Shown: positions 12,635-24,900 of the stretch, in pieces
How positions within the stretch are numbered: the first letter of the stretch is position 1
How the letters are laid out: each line of letters starts with the position of its first letter
Source: Prunella strophiata
Taxonomy: Eukaryota; Chordata; Aves; Passeriformes; Prunellidae
Assembly (NCBI GenBank): GCA_036583965.1
Contig: JAZBQD010000027.1
Span: forward strand, 8,161,187 to 8,225,186
Direction of reading: 5' to 3'
DNA length: 64,000 nt
Program-made: the position numbers and the translations under genes
Notes under the pieces: generated by a model
Told to the model about the DNA's origin: nothing
What the model saw: the letters and a program-made list of their open reading frames with translations, nothing else
Database searches by the model: none

Positions 12635-14150
12635 AGAGGGAGGGAGGGAGGGAGATGGATGGGGAGGGAGGGAGGGAGGGCGGGAGGGAGGGAGGGCGGG
12701 AGGGAGGGAGGGAGGAGGGAGGGAGGGAGGGCGGGAGGGAGGGAGGGAGGAGGGAGGGAGGGAGGAGGGAGGGAGGGAGGGCGGGAGGGAGGGAGGGCGG
12801 GAGGGAGGGAGGGAGGAGGGAGGGAGGGAGGGCGGGAGGGAGGGAGGGAGGAGGGAGGGAGGGAGGGAGGGAGGGAGGGAGGGAGGGAGGGAGGAGGGAG
12901 GGAGGGAGGGAGGGCGGGAGGGAGGGAGGGAGGAGGGAGGGAGGGAGGGCGGGAGGGAGGGAGGGAGGGAGGGAGGGCGGGAGGGAGGGAGGGAGGGAGG
13001 AGGGAGGGAGGGAGGGAGGAGGGAGGGAGGGAGGAGGGAGGGAGGGAGGAGGGAGGGAGGGAGGGCGGGAGGGAGGGAGGGCGGGAGGGAGGGAGGGAGG
13101 GCGGGAGGGAGGGAGGGAGGGAGGAGGGAGGGAGGGAGGGCGGGAGGGAGGGAGGGCGGGAGGGAGGGAGGGCGGGAGGGAGGGAGGGAGGGAGGGAGGG
13201 AGGGAGGGAGGGAGGGAGGGAGGGCGGGAGGGAGGGAGGGCGGGAGGGAGGGAGGGCGGGAGGGAGGGAGGGAGGGAGGGCGGGAGGGAGGGAGGGCGGG
13301 AGGGAGGGAGGGAGGGAGGGCGGGAGGGAGGGAGGGAGGGCGGGAGGGAGGGAGGGAGGGAGGGAGGGAGGGAGGGAGGGAGGGAGGGAGGAGGGAGGGA
13401 GGGAGGGAGGGAGGGAGGAGGGAGGGAGGGAGGGAGGGAGGGAGGGAGGGAGGAGGGAGGGAGGGAGGGAGGGCGGGAGGGAGGGAGGGAGGGAGGAGGG
13501 AGGGAGGGAGGGAGGGCGGGAGGGAGGGAGGGAGGAGGGAGGGAGGGAGGAGGGAGGGAGGGAGGGAGGAGGGAGGGAGGGAGGGAGGGCGGGAGGGAGG
13601 GAGGGCGGGAGGGAGGGAGGGCGGGAGGGAGGGAGGGAGGGAGGAGGGAGGGAGGGAGGAGGGAGGGAGGGAGGGAGGAGGGAGGGAGGGAGGGAGGGCG
13701 GGAGGGAGGGAGGGAGGGCGGGAGGGAGGGAGGGCGGGAGGGAGGGAGGGAGGGAGGGCGGGAGGGAGGGAGGGAGGGAGGGAGGAGGGAGGGAGGGAGG
13801 GAGGAGGGAGGGAGGGAGGGCGGGAGGGAGGGAGGGCGGGAGGGAGGGAGGGAGGGAGGGAGGGCGGGAGGGAGGGAGGGAGGGAGGGAGGGAGGGAGGG
13901 AGGGAGGGAGGGAGGGAGGGAGGGAGGGAGGGCGGGAGGGAGGGAGGGCGGGAGGGAGGGAGGGAGGGAGGGAGGGAGGAGGGAGGGAGGGAGGGAGGGA
14001 GGGAGGGAGGGAGGAGGGAGGGAGGGAGGGAGGGAGGGGGAGGGAGGGAGGGAGGGAGGAGGGAGGGAGGGCGGGAGGGAGGGAGGGAGGGAGGGAGGGA
14101 GGGAGGGAGGAGGGAGGGAGGGAGGGAGGGAGGGAGGGAGGGAGGGAGGG
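12635..14150 (+). repeat. Long G-rich (GGGA)n array with GGGC and GGA interruptions
   Basis: About 1.5 kb built almost entirely of GGGA tetranucleotides on the + strand. Two kinds of interruption recur: GGGC in place of GGGA (about 37 by eye count), and a lost G giving GGA. After the short GATGGAT near 12655 there is no T on the + strand until 14151. Every window of 15-16 nt satisfies a G-quadruplex pattern of four GGG runs with 1-nt loops. All three + frames and a - frame stay open for over 500 codons simply because the unit contains no stop codon; these Gly/Arg/Glu and Pro/Ser/Leu frames are not genes. The true length could differ in the animal, since such arrays are hard to sequence and assemble. 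Confidence 0.97.
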
Positions 14151-14297
14151 TCTTTCTTTCTTTTCCTTCATTCTTCCGTCATTCCTTACTCTTCCTTCCT
14201 TCCTTTCATTCCTTCCTTCCTTCCTTCCTTACTTCCTTCCTTCCTTCCTTCCTTCCTTCCTTCCTTCCTTCCTTCCTTCCTTCCTGCCTTCTTCTCC
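14151..14297 (+). repeat. (CCTT)n pyrimidine tract abutting the G-rich array
   Basis: Directly after the last GGG of the array the + strand becomes pyrimidine-rich: TCTTTCTTTC, then mixed TTCC/TTCA/TTAC, then a clean CCTT run of roughly 80 nt ending TTCCTGCCTTCTTCTCC. Its complement is GGAA, a different unit from GGGA, so this is not a simple inversion of the neighbouring array. A short CCTTCCTTCC stretch also lies just before the array near 12616-12628. Confidence 0.95.
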
Positions 14298-15916
14298 ATT
14301 CCAAGTCCCTACTGAGATACATTGACAGAGCTCTCATCTGACCATAGGCTGAACAGCAGAACAATTGTAGGGCTGCTTGTGCTAGAAACCTGCCTGACCA
14401 TGTTTCTAATTTATCCCAAATCCACCTGAAGCCCAAACAACTTTTCTGTATGAGGAAGAGCAAGGGCAAGCATCATCTCTCCAGGATTTGCATCTCAAGG
14501 ATGAAGTCCTATATGGATTCCTTAAGGTTTCCCTTTACATCATCTCTGCCTCATCAGCTTTTTTCACAGAACTTGTAGAAACATAATTATTTGGAGAGCT
14601 GTACACTGTCCATCACCTGTTGTAAGAACAGGCAATAAATACATGGAACAAGGAGGCTGCAAAACTAACATGGGGACAAATGCAGTCTCATCCCTTCCAC
14701 TGCCTCATACATTTTATTTTCAAGGGTAAAGAAATATGATGGAAATCATCCACATACTGCCTGTGGGATAAATGCCCAGTGATGGAAGTGGAGGGATCCT
14801 TTACATATCCTGTACAAATATGAACAGTAGCCCCAGAGCCTCCTGCTCAGCCTTTTACTGAGATTCCAGTGTTGTTTCTTGGTTTGAGTTTAGAGTTTGG
14901 ATTTTTATTTTCCATCTCAATGTACTTACTCAGAAGTAATAAATAATTTAGATCACAGTCATGGAATGGCTCATTTACAGTTAGATCTGACTGTAAGCCT
15001 GTGATAAATGGACTTCAGCTGAAATGCCAGTGTTGGGAGAGCAGCAGGCAGTGGCTGCCACTCGAATCCTACACCATCCACATGTTCCAGCTGCAGGGGA
15101 CCTCATTTTGTGGAGAAAATTTAGTGGGGTTTAGCCTGGCCTCAGAAGCTACATTTAAGAACCCTCACTAAGGAGAAAGGAAAGATGTCTAGGTAAACAT
15201 GACTGAAGGAAATACCTCCAATGGCCATTAAGAAACTGTTAAAATTAGTTCTCATTTTGTACTTTGATCTTTGTAGTATATAGCAAAGAATGTAGGAGCC
15301 CATTATTTCAGGGTGTTATCAATTGAGTGGTGGAGCTTGGTACAAATCCATCAGCTTGAAAGAGTTACTACTGGATTATACCAGTGAAAACCCAAAAAAA
15401 AATCACCTGTAAATAACTGCTAGAAAGGCAAATGTTTGAAAACCTCAAGGATGCTGAGCTCTTATTTACACATCTCAATTTCAACCAAGCCAGTATTGGT
15501 CTGAGGTGAGTTTTATTGGCAGAAAGCTGCTGCAGTGAAGCAGGTTTCAATTGTCCTTGCTGACAGCAAACTGAAGATGTGTCTCTGAGCAGTGGGCTCT
15601 GCTGAAGTGTGGGTGGTGGCATTTCTTGAGCCTCTTCAAGGAAATGCTGCTGGGTTGTATGTGCCAAGTCCTTACAATGCTCATCTGACCTTGTCATGAT
15701 CTTGTCATAAAAGGGTTGGATTGTGCTGCACCACTGACCTGGAAGGGCACAGCATTGTTCCCTGGCTGAGTGTCTATTTCAGAATATGAATTTTCAAGTG
15801 TGCTATTATGAATTTATCATTGTTATGAGTTAGCAAATTAATCAACAAAGTGATGATACTGGGCAGCAAATTATCTGGAATGCAAGACTCAGTGATTTAG
15901 TGCTTGTTAAGTCAAT

Positions 15917-15977
15917 TGCTGGAGGAGGATGAGCCTGAGCATGGCCTGCTGGAGGACTTCCTGAGCCTGGCATGGCC
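15917..15977 (+). repeat. Tandem duplication, 30/31-bp unit
   Basis: Two adjacent copies starting TGCTGGAGGA and ending CTGAGC...ATGGCC; the inner bases differ slightly (GGATGAGC versus CTTCCTGAGC) and the second copy is one base longer. Confidence 0.88.
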
Positions 15978-18900
15978 ATTTCCTATTGAGTAAACATACT
16001 TTTTACTGTTAGCCTTTTTTAATTCAAGCCATGTAAGTCTTTTGGGAGGTAGAGGGAAATCCACCAACTGTAGATCTGTTAGAGAAAATAAATAGACTGT
16101 CTTCTGTTGCAGCACTGTCACATTGCTTTCCATTTAAAACTGGAAAAAGAAAGAGGCTAAAGACTGTTTATTCCTGTTATTTTCCCTTGATTTGTTTCTT
16201 TGTTGCCTTGCATGTGTGGGTGGGTTAAAGTTTTTGTCTTGCTTTGTTTTGCAGTTTTTTATGGCCCACATTCTGATGTGCTGTAGCTCACAGGCTGTGA
16301 GGCTGGAGCAATGCTTTAATTTCTGCTTGTAACTCAAACAGGTAGCAAGTGGGTAAATTATAATTTAGGGAGTAGGTGGAAGATAGTGAAACTATATGTT
16401 TGAGAAATTTAAAAAATGTCCACTGGCCACAGTTCCTATGTAGGAGGAGATGTACTTCCCATCCCTCTCCTCCTCCCATTTCCAAATAGTTTTGCAGAGC
16501 AGCTTTGACTAAAGCTTTGCTGAACTGAAAGTGCCACAGCCTGGGATGATAATAAAAAAGGATGCGTGCTGTTATAAACACTCAATTATTTTCCTTCTTT
16601 CTTGTGGAGTTGTTATTAAGCCAGGAGGTTCAGAAGTTCAAAAATATAAAGGAATAATTTGTACAAGAAAAGAAAGGAGTCTATTTCACAAGCTATTGAT
16701 GCTTCCACTGGGAATTAGCAGTAGCTGTTAGAGTAGCTGGGGTCATACAGAGCGACCATGCATTCTGCTCCCACTTAGGAAACCCCTAATTTTTAACTTT
16801 TTCACAGCCACAAGCTTACATTTCTGGCAATGAAAAGTGGGGGGAATATTTGAGGAGCTCTTATTAAAAAAATAAACTTCAAATGATGATTGACTCCCCT
16901 TTTATGTCTCTAGAATGGGGCCCATAAATCTCAACAGTTTTCTCTTCAATGGCTACTTGTTCTTTTTGGTTGGTGACAACTTTTATTTTAAGTAAGCTCA
17001 GTGCTTAAATTAACCCTTGTGTTGACTCAAGCCTCCTTGTTTGTCTTTGTTTTGCCTCCTATGGATGGAGAAAAGCTTAGCATATGGTAACAGACCCATT
17101 CCCATTTCATGCTTGACAATGAAATGTGCTCATCAGGTGAGTCCCTGGGAAAGGAGCATCCAGACTTCAGGAGATTTGCTTCCAAAGAAAGCACTGAGCT
17201 CACAGTACTGAGAGTCCCCTCTCAGTCTTGACACTGGACTTCTGACAGGCATATGAGCACTGAGGTTTAATTTATTTAAGCACAAATATTCAGATTCACA
17301 TGAGGGCACTCAGACTTCCAGTCTCACCCAGTATGGATGGTTCTGGCACTCCTCCTTTGTCATTCTTTTAATAGCAACTACAGGGACACAGCTGTGCAGT
17401 GCTCCCTGGGTCTTCCCTGTGTTTAGAGCAAAATCCAACCTTTGCTACCTAGGAAGGAACAGGATACTTGGAAATCTCAGGCAGCATCAGCCACTGGACT
17501 TGCCAGAAGACACAAGTGAAAAATGGTTTGGTGAGGGCCCCATGATGTCCATCAGCCTCCGAGTCTCCCTCACAGGTATGCAGCCCTGGGAGCCAGGAAC
17601 ATGCACATCGCAGTGCCTGCCTGTGTGTGGCCAGCCAAATTTGGGAGCTCTATCTTATATCTTTCTGTCAGTGACCTGTTATACAGTCCTGGGGCCTAAT
17701 GCTTGTGTCAACAGGAGGTTAGGTTTCATGGCATCCTGAGCAAAGCAGGAATGTCCTGGCTTATATTTGTCTCCCCAGGAGAGGAAGAGGGTGGGAGAAA
17801 AGCATTCAGCAGCTACTGGGCAATCTTCTGCCATCTCTTGACAGGTAGTGATATAAATCAGAGCCTTGAGTGGGCTCTGCTTAGATCCCTATCAGCCATG
17901 ATTAATTCAGTGCTATAGGTGGAAGGATAAATGTGGCTTCCTGTAATCTTAATTGTTTCCACCAGCCTTTGAACTGATGCATCCATCTGGTAGCATTTAG
18001 TTGTGAATACAAAGGGTCAAACTCTGCCCAAGACTGCAGAGCAGGCAGCAGGCCCAGTTCTGAAGAATGCCAGTGCCAGCTAGGAGCTGGTCTCTTGGTC
18101 AGGCAGTGTAACAGAGGCAAGGGCCCTTAAGTCAGTCCTCTATAGATGGCTTGCAGTATCATCTGGAAACTTTCAGGTGCCAGAGCATCTAAATTTATTA
18201 CAGAATAGGCTGGCAAAAGGGCATTAAGATGTCTAGGGCTGGGCTGGAGCCTTCATTCCATGCTGCAGCACATCTGCTCTGCCATTCCCAGTGGTCTTAT
18301 GAAAAGTCCAAAGAGAAGACAATGGGATTGCTTTTCTTGAGCAACTTCCAGTGTAATAGAAAGGGATTTTGTAGATCTTTTCAGATCCTACTATCTTCAT
18401 GCATCAGGAATCCTTCCCCTCAAGACTTTAATGGCTCTGGTCTGTAATCTTTGCAAGTCGCTGGCTCGTACACTCATCCATCTACCTTCAGAGCTCTGCA
18501 CGAGGCTGGGCTTCACTCTGACATTCTTGTGTACAAAGCATTCCCATGATAATAGCTTGAAAAATGCCATGCTGGTCTTGTTCCCTCTTTAACATTGCAG
18601 TGTACCTGTGGGAAATTCTGAAAAGGGCAACAGTCTTGCTGTGTTTGGTGGAGGGGGCGTGTTTTGAAAGCAGAAAGATCGCTGGCAAATGCAGCCTGCC
18701 AGGAACATGAACCAGCTTATTTCAGCTGACAGCTCTGGAGAAAACCAGCATTGCTAAGTTTCAAGTTAGTGTGGGTAGACACTAATAAGAAAATGTAGGG
18801 CTAACAATTCAGAGGGAATAGTTTATTGCTTTTTGGTTAATCCCTTTTCAGTTTCTATCAGCATAGAAAGAGCAGAGCTCACGGTCATTAGTGCCCAAAG

Positions 18901-21900
18901 CAAAATGTGATGAAAACAGGCAAACTAAAGTGTAATTTAGCTTCCTAAAAGCAAAGAGGAGAGGTCACCCCATAAGAAAAAAAAGAGTCAGAATTTGCAA
19001 TTTAAACAAGACTCCACAAAGTCTTTGTCTTAGTAATGCTTGTATCCTAATGCTTTGAATCTAGCAAGTTCTAGTTACCAGAGCTGAGTAAAGCCATGTT
19101 TCCTGAGCAACTTCTTTTGCAATCTATTCAATTTTTGCCTCTCTATATAAACTCTCTGACATTTTTCTCAGATGTGTTCATTGTTTGTGCCTTCACTGAA
19201 TAATTCCAGAGCTTCACCTCACTCTCTAAGTGGTCCAGAACATTTGCTACTCAAAATCCAAGCTAAGTTTCTTAGAATTTTATAGTTATATTTTAATTTA
19301 TATTTTATATAAAAATTAAATGGAAAACATAGCTGCCCTTGCACAAAGTATAAACACAGGGCAAAATTCCCTGCCAAGTGTAGTTAGTAAAGGATGGTTG
19401 GGGCAAGTTAATCTGATCAACTCCCATCTGCAAAGAAATTGGCCTATAAAGCCACCTGAACCTACTCCCCATCCTACCTGGTTTATGGAAGGTGAAAAGA
19501 CCAGGAACAGGGAAGAAATGCAGATCAGATATTATCTTCAAGATGAGCTGATCCCCCACAGGTTTTGGAGGATGTAATTTCCTACCCCCTGCACCATCCC
19601 CATCTCCTCCTCTGGGGAGTGTGGGCAGGATTTCAATGGGTGTCAATCATCAGGACAATGCTAAATTACACCAGATGAGCCTCCTTGTACTTGTTGGAGT
19701 CAGCCTTAGAAGTGAAGTCAAACCTGGAAGCAATCCTCTGTGCCCTGCTCAATACCCACACCACTGCTTTGGGATTTCTCCTTGGACATCTTCCCTTCTG
19801 TCCTGAGGTAGAATAGTGGAATGAAGCCTTTGAGCTCCAGTCCCCACTGTCATGATTGTGCAAAAGGCTGTTATCCATCCATATTATTATTCAAGGGCAA
19901 GAGCAAAGACATTTGCTTTTGGGAGTTGCTTTTTCTCCCTTTGGGGTCTTTAGGACTTGTCTGTGCTGTGTCCTCATGTTCAATGCCTTCAGTGGCTCTA
20001 GGATTTCTGGGAATCCTCCTGGTGAAGCACAGCTGGAGAGGGAAAAACCTGTTGGACATTTATGGAGTGTTTCAGGGGATTGGCAGCATGTACTTGCTTA
20101 GTGTGGGTGTATTTACAGAGCATCAGTATTAAACAGGCCAGGAAAAAGAGAAGGAGGGGGGAAAGAAAGAGTTTATTTGGCTCAAATTCTGTGAGTGCAT
20201 GTAAGGAGTAAGGAGATACAGATAAAGGGGCAGAAGATGAACCTGAGGCAGTTCTCTGTCAGATATTCTCTCTGCTGCTTATGTGCAGCATAAGAATGGT
20301 GCCTGAAAACATTATTAGTCTCTCTTTTTGTTATTCATTTATGTGAGGAAATAGCCCACCTTCAGTAATATATGAAGCTGTGCAAAGACTATTCTTCTAC
20401 ATCCTTTCCTAGTTGGAAGAAAAAAGAAAATGAAAGTGTTACTTGAATGAAGTGCTTTCTTCATAATTTGCCAATTTAAAGAAATGTTTTGCAGCAGCAT
20501 CTGGTTCCTGGCTCTAGCCAGGACAGGAGGAATCTGAGAACACTCTCCTTGGTTCTTTAGCAGCATATCCTTACTGGTAACTGATTTCATAGGTGTTCTC
20601 TGACTGGAGTGGAGACTGTTTAGGCTAGGCTTAAAAGACCTTCAAGCAAAAAGATCTTTTAGTTCCAATGATAATAAAAATATAATTATAGTTATCTTTC
20701 AAGAGACATCTATAACCTCCCATAATTCATAAACAGGAGCATTAGATTGAGGGAGCCAATATATAGTAGAAAATAAAGTGTCTGAATTTATCATTCTGAC
20801 TTTGAAAGCTAACAGAGAAGTTTGTTGCAAATAATTAATTTTATAATTTTCTTCTGGCTTGGCAACTTGACTGTGAATAGATTGCGGTTTCCTTGAAGCT
20901 ATTTGTTAGCTGAATTTATTTGCTGGATAATTGATGTAAATATCTCAGTGAATAGTAAGTAATTATTCTTGGCCTCTCCTTAATTTGAAGGCAAGTGCCT
21001 GGCTGCAAGTAGATGATATTAGAAATTTGAGCTGCTGTGATTTGATGGGTAGGTCACCTTCTTTCCCTGGCTAACTGAATTTTGAGTAATTTTTATGTAG
21101 ACTGCACCAGGGCTGCAACACTCTGGAGGGGAGCACCAGCTTCAGTCATTTTCATGCTTGCAGTGCAGCAGCTTCAGGGGAGGGAGGCAGCACAAGGGGT
21201 GAGCAGTGCACTGCCCATCACCTGTGCTTTGCAAGGTCTGCACTGGAACCCTGACCCTGAGGATATAACTGTGGATTCTCCAGGAGGAAAGAGGGGCTGT
21301 CCTGTTAGGGCCACCCAGGGGCCTCTGTGCCCTGTAACAGCTGGCACAGATGGGGTCCCACCATCTGTCCTGGTTAAGGGCACAGGTTTGCTCCAGGTGG
21401 GGAAGATGCAAAGAGAGCAGCTGCCAGATCAAGGCCTTTGTTTCTTAAGAGACATGGGGTACTCCCATGCCTGGTCACTATGTACCCCAATGGCAGAAAC
21501 ACTGCACAATAAAATTATCTAATCTTGAGATAATGTTAAGCTAAAGGAAAAAACAACAGTTCAAAACAAGTGCTTGTCCCTGATGAATTCAGCTCCCTGC
21601 TTTCTCTTGAAGTTTTCCTTTTCTTATGCTTTTTGAATTGTAATTTCTATTTTTTTTCTCTCCTTTCCTTACTGGACCTCATGAAGATTCAGCCTCCTTC
21701 AGGCTTAGGAAACATTCCCTTTTCTACAGCTGTTAACTCAGTGGTGCTCACATGGAGACTAGAAAGCTGAGACAGTTGTTGCCCCGAATGTGTTTGTCCT
21801 TGGCCAGAGGTTGCAGCTCCATCTGGCTCCCTGGAAAGTGCTCCCCTTCCTGATGGGCTGTGATTTACTCTCCAGGATAGATGCATATTGAAATTGGCAC

Positions 21901-24900
21901 CTGCTTGTGCTGATACTGCAGGCTGGGAGTTGGAAATTCAGGACAGAAAGATCTGTGTCCCCTCCAGCCGTTCCTGCTGCAGGAGCAGCAGTTTGGAAAG
22001 GGGCCGTGCTGGCATCGCGAGGTGTTAAGCTGGGATGGCTGAAGGAGTTAATCTGCTGCCTCACTGTAATATAATAGAAAGAAAAACATGCCTGTGGGGC
22101 TAGTCCGTTTTACTATGTAGCTTCAGCTGGTAATTAAAAAGCAACAGTTCAAAATTAAGCAGTAATATGAATAAACCTCAAATTAAATATACCCAGGACA
22201 GGTTGCATTTTTCAGTGGGTGGATGCTTAGCATATCATGCAAGTAGACTTTTTAAAAAAAAGTGTTTCAGGCTGGGTGTCTAAAGCTGGGAGTTCCCCAA
22301 ACCACCCCAGAGCTTTGCTTTTTTCCATGAGGGTGCCCCTTTCATTGCAGCTCACTCGTCACCGGGGCCAACTGGTCCGCTCCACTCAGGGCATGTTCCC
22401 ACATTCCTTCTGTTACAGTGGAGACAAAAAAAGAAAAATCGAAACCCCAGAAGGGCCCGGTAACAATTTTACTTGTGAGCCGAGCACAAACGCGGTTTCA
22501 GGTTCTGGGGAAGGATTTCATGTGCCCCCTCTGAAGGTGAAGGGACAATGTGCCCATTTAAGGTGGAGAAAAGTGATCGTGGGTGCTGCCCTTCGGGCAG
22601 TCCTGCCAGGCTTCTATTTGGGAGTGGAATTGCTGAGCAAAGCAGCATGCTGAGAGCTCCTCTCTGCGTAGAGCAGGCAGATGGCTGCTCTTCAGAAGAG
22701 TGGTGCAACCAAGCACGGGGATAATTTTGAGGTGAAGGCATGGGGAGCAGGGAGGTGGGTGGGAAGGAGTGATAGAGAAGTATTTTCATCCACAAGGTCC
22801 CCACCTGGCAGATTTCCAGAAGATGGGAAGTGTTGTCTGAGAAAAGTTCACGCTCTGCTCACCTCATTTCTTACATGCTTTCCCAAAGTATCTGTGACCA
22901 GACACTTTTGGGGATGTTGGGCTTATCTGAGCTGACTGTTCTTGTTTCAATGACACCTTTGAGCAACGTGCTGCAGACGCTGCGGCACCTCTGCTGGAAC
23001 TCTGCTCTCCTCCAGAAACCTGCTCACAAACTTCCAGTGCCCACAGAGCTCTTGTGTTACATGGGGGGTGTGTGGAATGGGGTTTCCTGACACTGAGGCA
23101 CCACTTGAGGCCTTTCTGCATACAGGGAGTTTGCTCTTGACTAGTAAGTGGTGAGGTACCCCTCAGAACAGGAATGACAAAAGTGGAGCTGGAGTCCAAA
23201 CAAGGCTTGCTGGGGTGGTGGCACAGGGGGACATTGTGGGGACCCAGAGGTGTGCTGGAGCCAGGCTGGCAGCCAGCCCAGGGCAGCACCAGATGGGCAG
23301 CACCTGATAGGCAGCAGGGCCCTGTCCAGTTTGTCCCACTGGAACACTGCCTGCTTTGTCTGGGTGAGAAATATCTCTGCCTTCCTCTGTGCCTGTGGGT
23401 TTCACTTGATCCAGGGCTGCTGCTTTAGACATCCAATGTCACACAGTCCATCTCCTTTCTTTTTGTGGAATTGGGTCCATTCACACCAGTTGAGCACTCC
23501 AGCCTTTTGCCTTCACAATTGTCTTTCTGATATTTTTATGGGTTGTTTAAAATCAAGCCCAGTTGCCAGCTACTCATCCCTGGAAGACCTGTTACTGCTT
23601 TGTCACAAATTAACATGAAGGGTGTAAAGAAAGAAGCCAAAGCAATTTACACCATCATGCCTGACTTGATTAAAACTAATATGGGATTTTTAGGTTACTG
23701 GTCAGTATTTCATATGTAGTATTTTGTTGTCTAGTATGTCCTTTCTTTAAGTCACATAACTGAATAACTGAGGTGAGTTCTAGGAAGGAGGAATATTCTT
23801 TAGAACCACTCTGAGTTCAACCTTCCTTCAAGAAGGAAGACTGTTCTCTCATGCCAGAAGTATGAACTGATTTTACTGGGTGTTTACTTTTTGTTTACAA
23901 GATCTAAGACTCCAGTGCAGAAGTCTAAACAGTGACACTTGGACCTGCAAACCATCACTGCTGAGCAGGCTGTTGGTTACTGAAACTGGTTGCACTTCAT
24001 TGTAAAACCATTTGCAGAAGTACTGGATGCAAGTAAATCCTGCTTACAAAATCCCCACAAGTCCTTCATTTAGATTGCAAATTTAACAGAAGCAATTCTG
24101 TCCCTTCCAGAGTTTCAGTTCTGATTAAAATGCAAATCTGTCTTCCTGTTGTTTCTTAATTTATTTCCCTAAGCTTGAATGTGAGCATTGACCAAAGCAG
24201 AGTTATCCTACAGAGTCACTGCTCACTCACACTGTGACTGGTTGGACATCAAGCTGAGTTACTGGCAAAAGAGACCCTGCTGATGATGTGGTGAGGGCAT
24301 TGAAACATCCTTCCATCAGTCTGGTGGTTCACAAAAGAGGAAAGGATGAAAATTCCATATTAAAGCTCTTTCCCCAAAGTTCTGTTCCTTTCCTCTGTTA
24401 ATCTGGACTCTGAGTACCTCTAGCAAGTAACAGAGGTCACTGCCACTAGAAGAAAAGTTTTCAGATCTTACCCTCATTCCAATACTGCCTTTGCTGCAGC
24501 TGTTGCTGACTCCAGATTGCATATTTAGGACCTTTGTTTGGGTTGCATTGACCTCTTTAGAGTGGGTGTGGTATTTATATTGTATTATAGTATAAATTTT
24601 AAAAGTGCTTTCAGGACAGAAATCAATTCATGTCTTTGTTGTCTTAATGACCTTGTGCAAGAGAAGACATGCATCTAAGAGCCCAAACTCTTGCCTGTTC
24701 TAGCACATAACCCACCAAACCCCCAAAATGCTGCTCTCCAGGGTCTTACTGAGCCCTGTGCCTGCCCCAGACCTACTGAAGACAGGAACTTGGAGCAGAA
24801 GCAATAGTGCAGTAGGGTCAGCCCAGGGAATGTGTGAGCTGCCATCAACCAGGAGACTCCTTTTCTGGCTTGGGGAACTTAAGGCTGAGAGACTGGAGTT

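Noticed and set aside
12548..14341. Very long open frames (over 500 codons) rich in Gly/Arg/Glu on the + strand and Pro/Ser/Leu on the - strand
   Set aside because: They exist in several frames at once only because a tetranucleotide G/A/C repeat contains no stop codon. No homologous protein or splice structure supports them.
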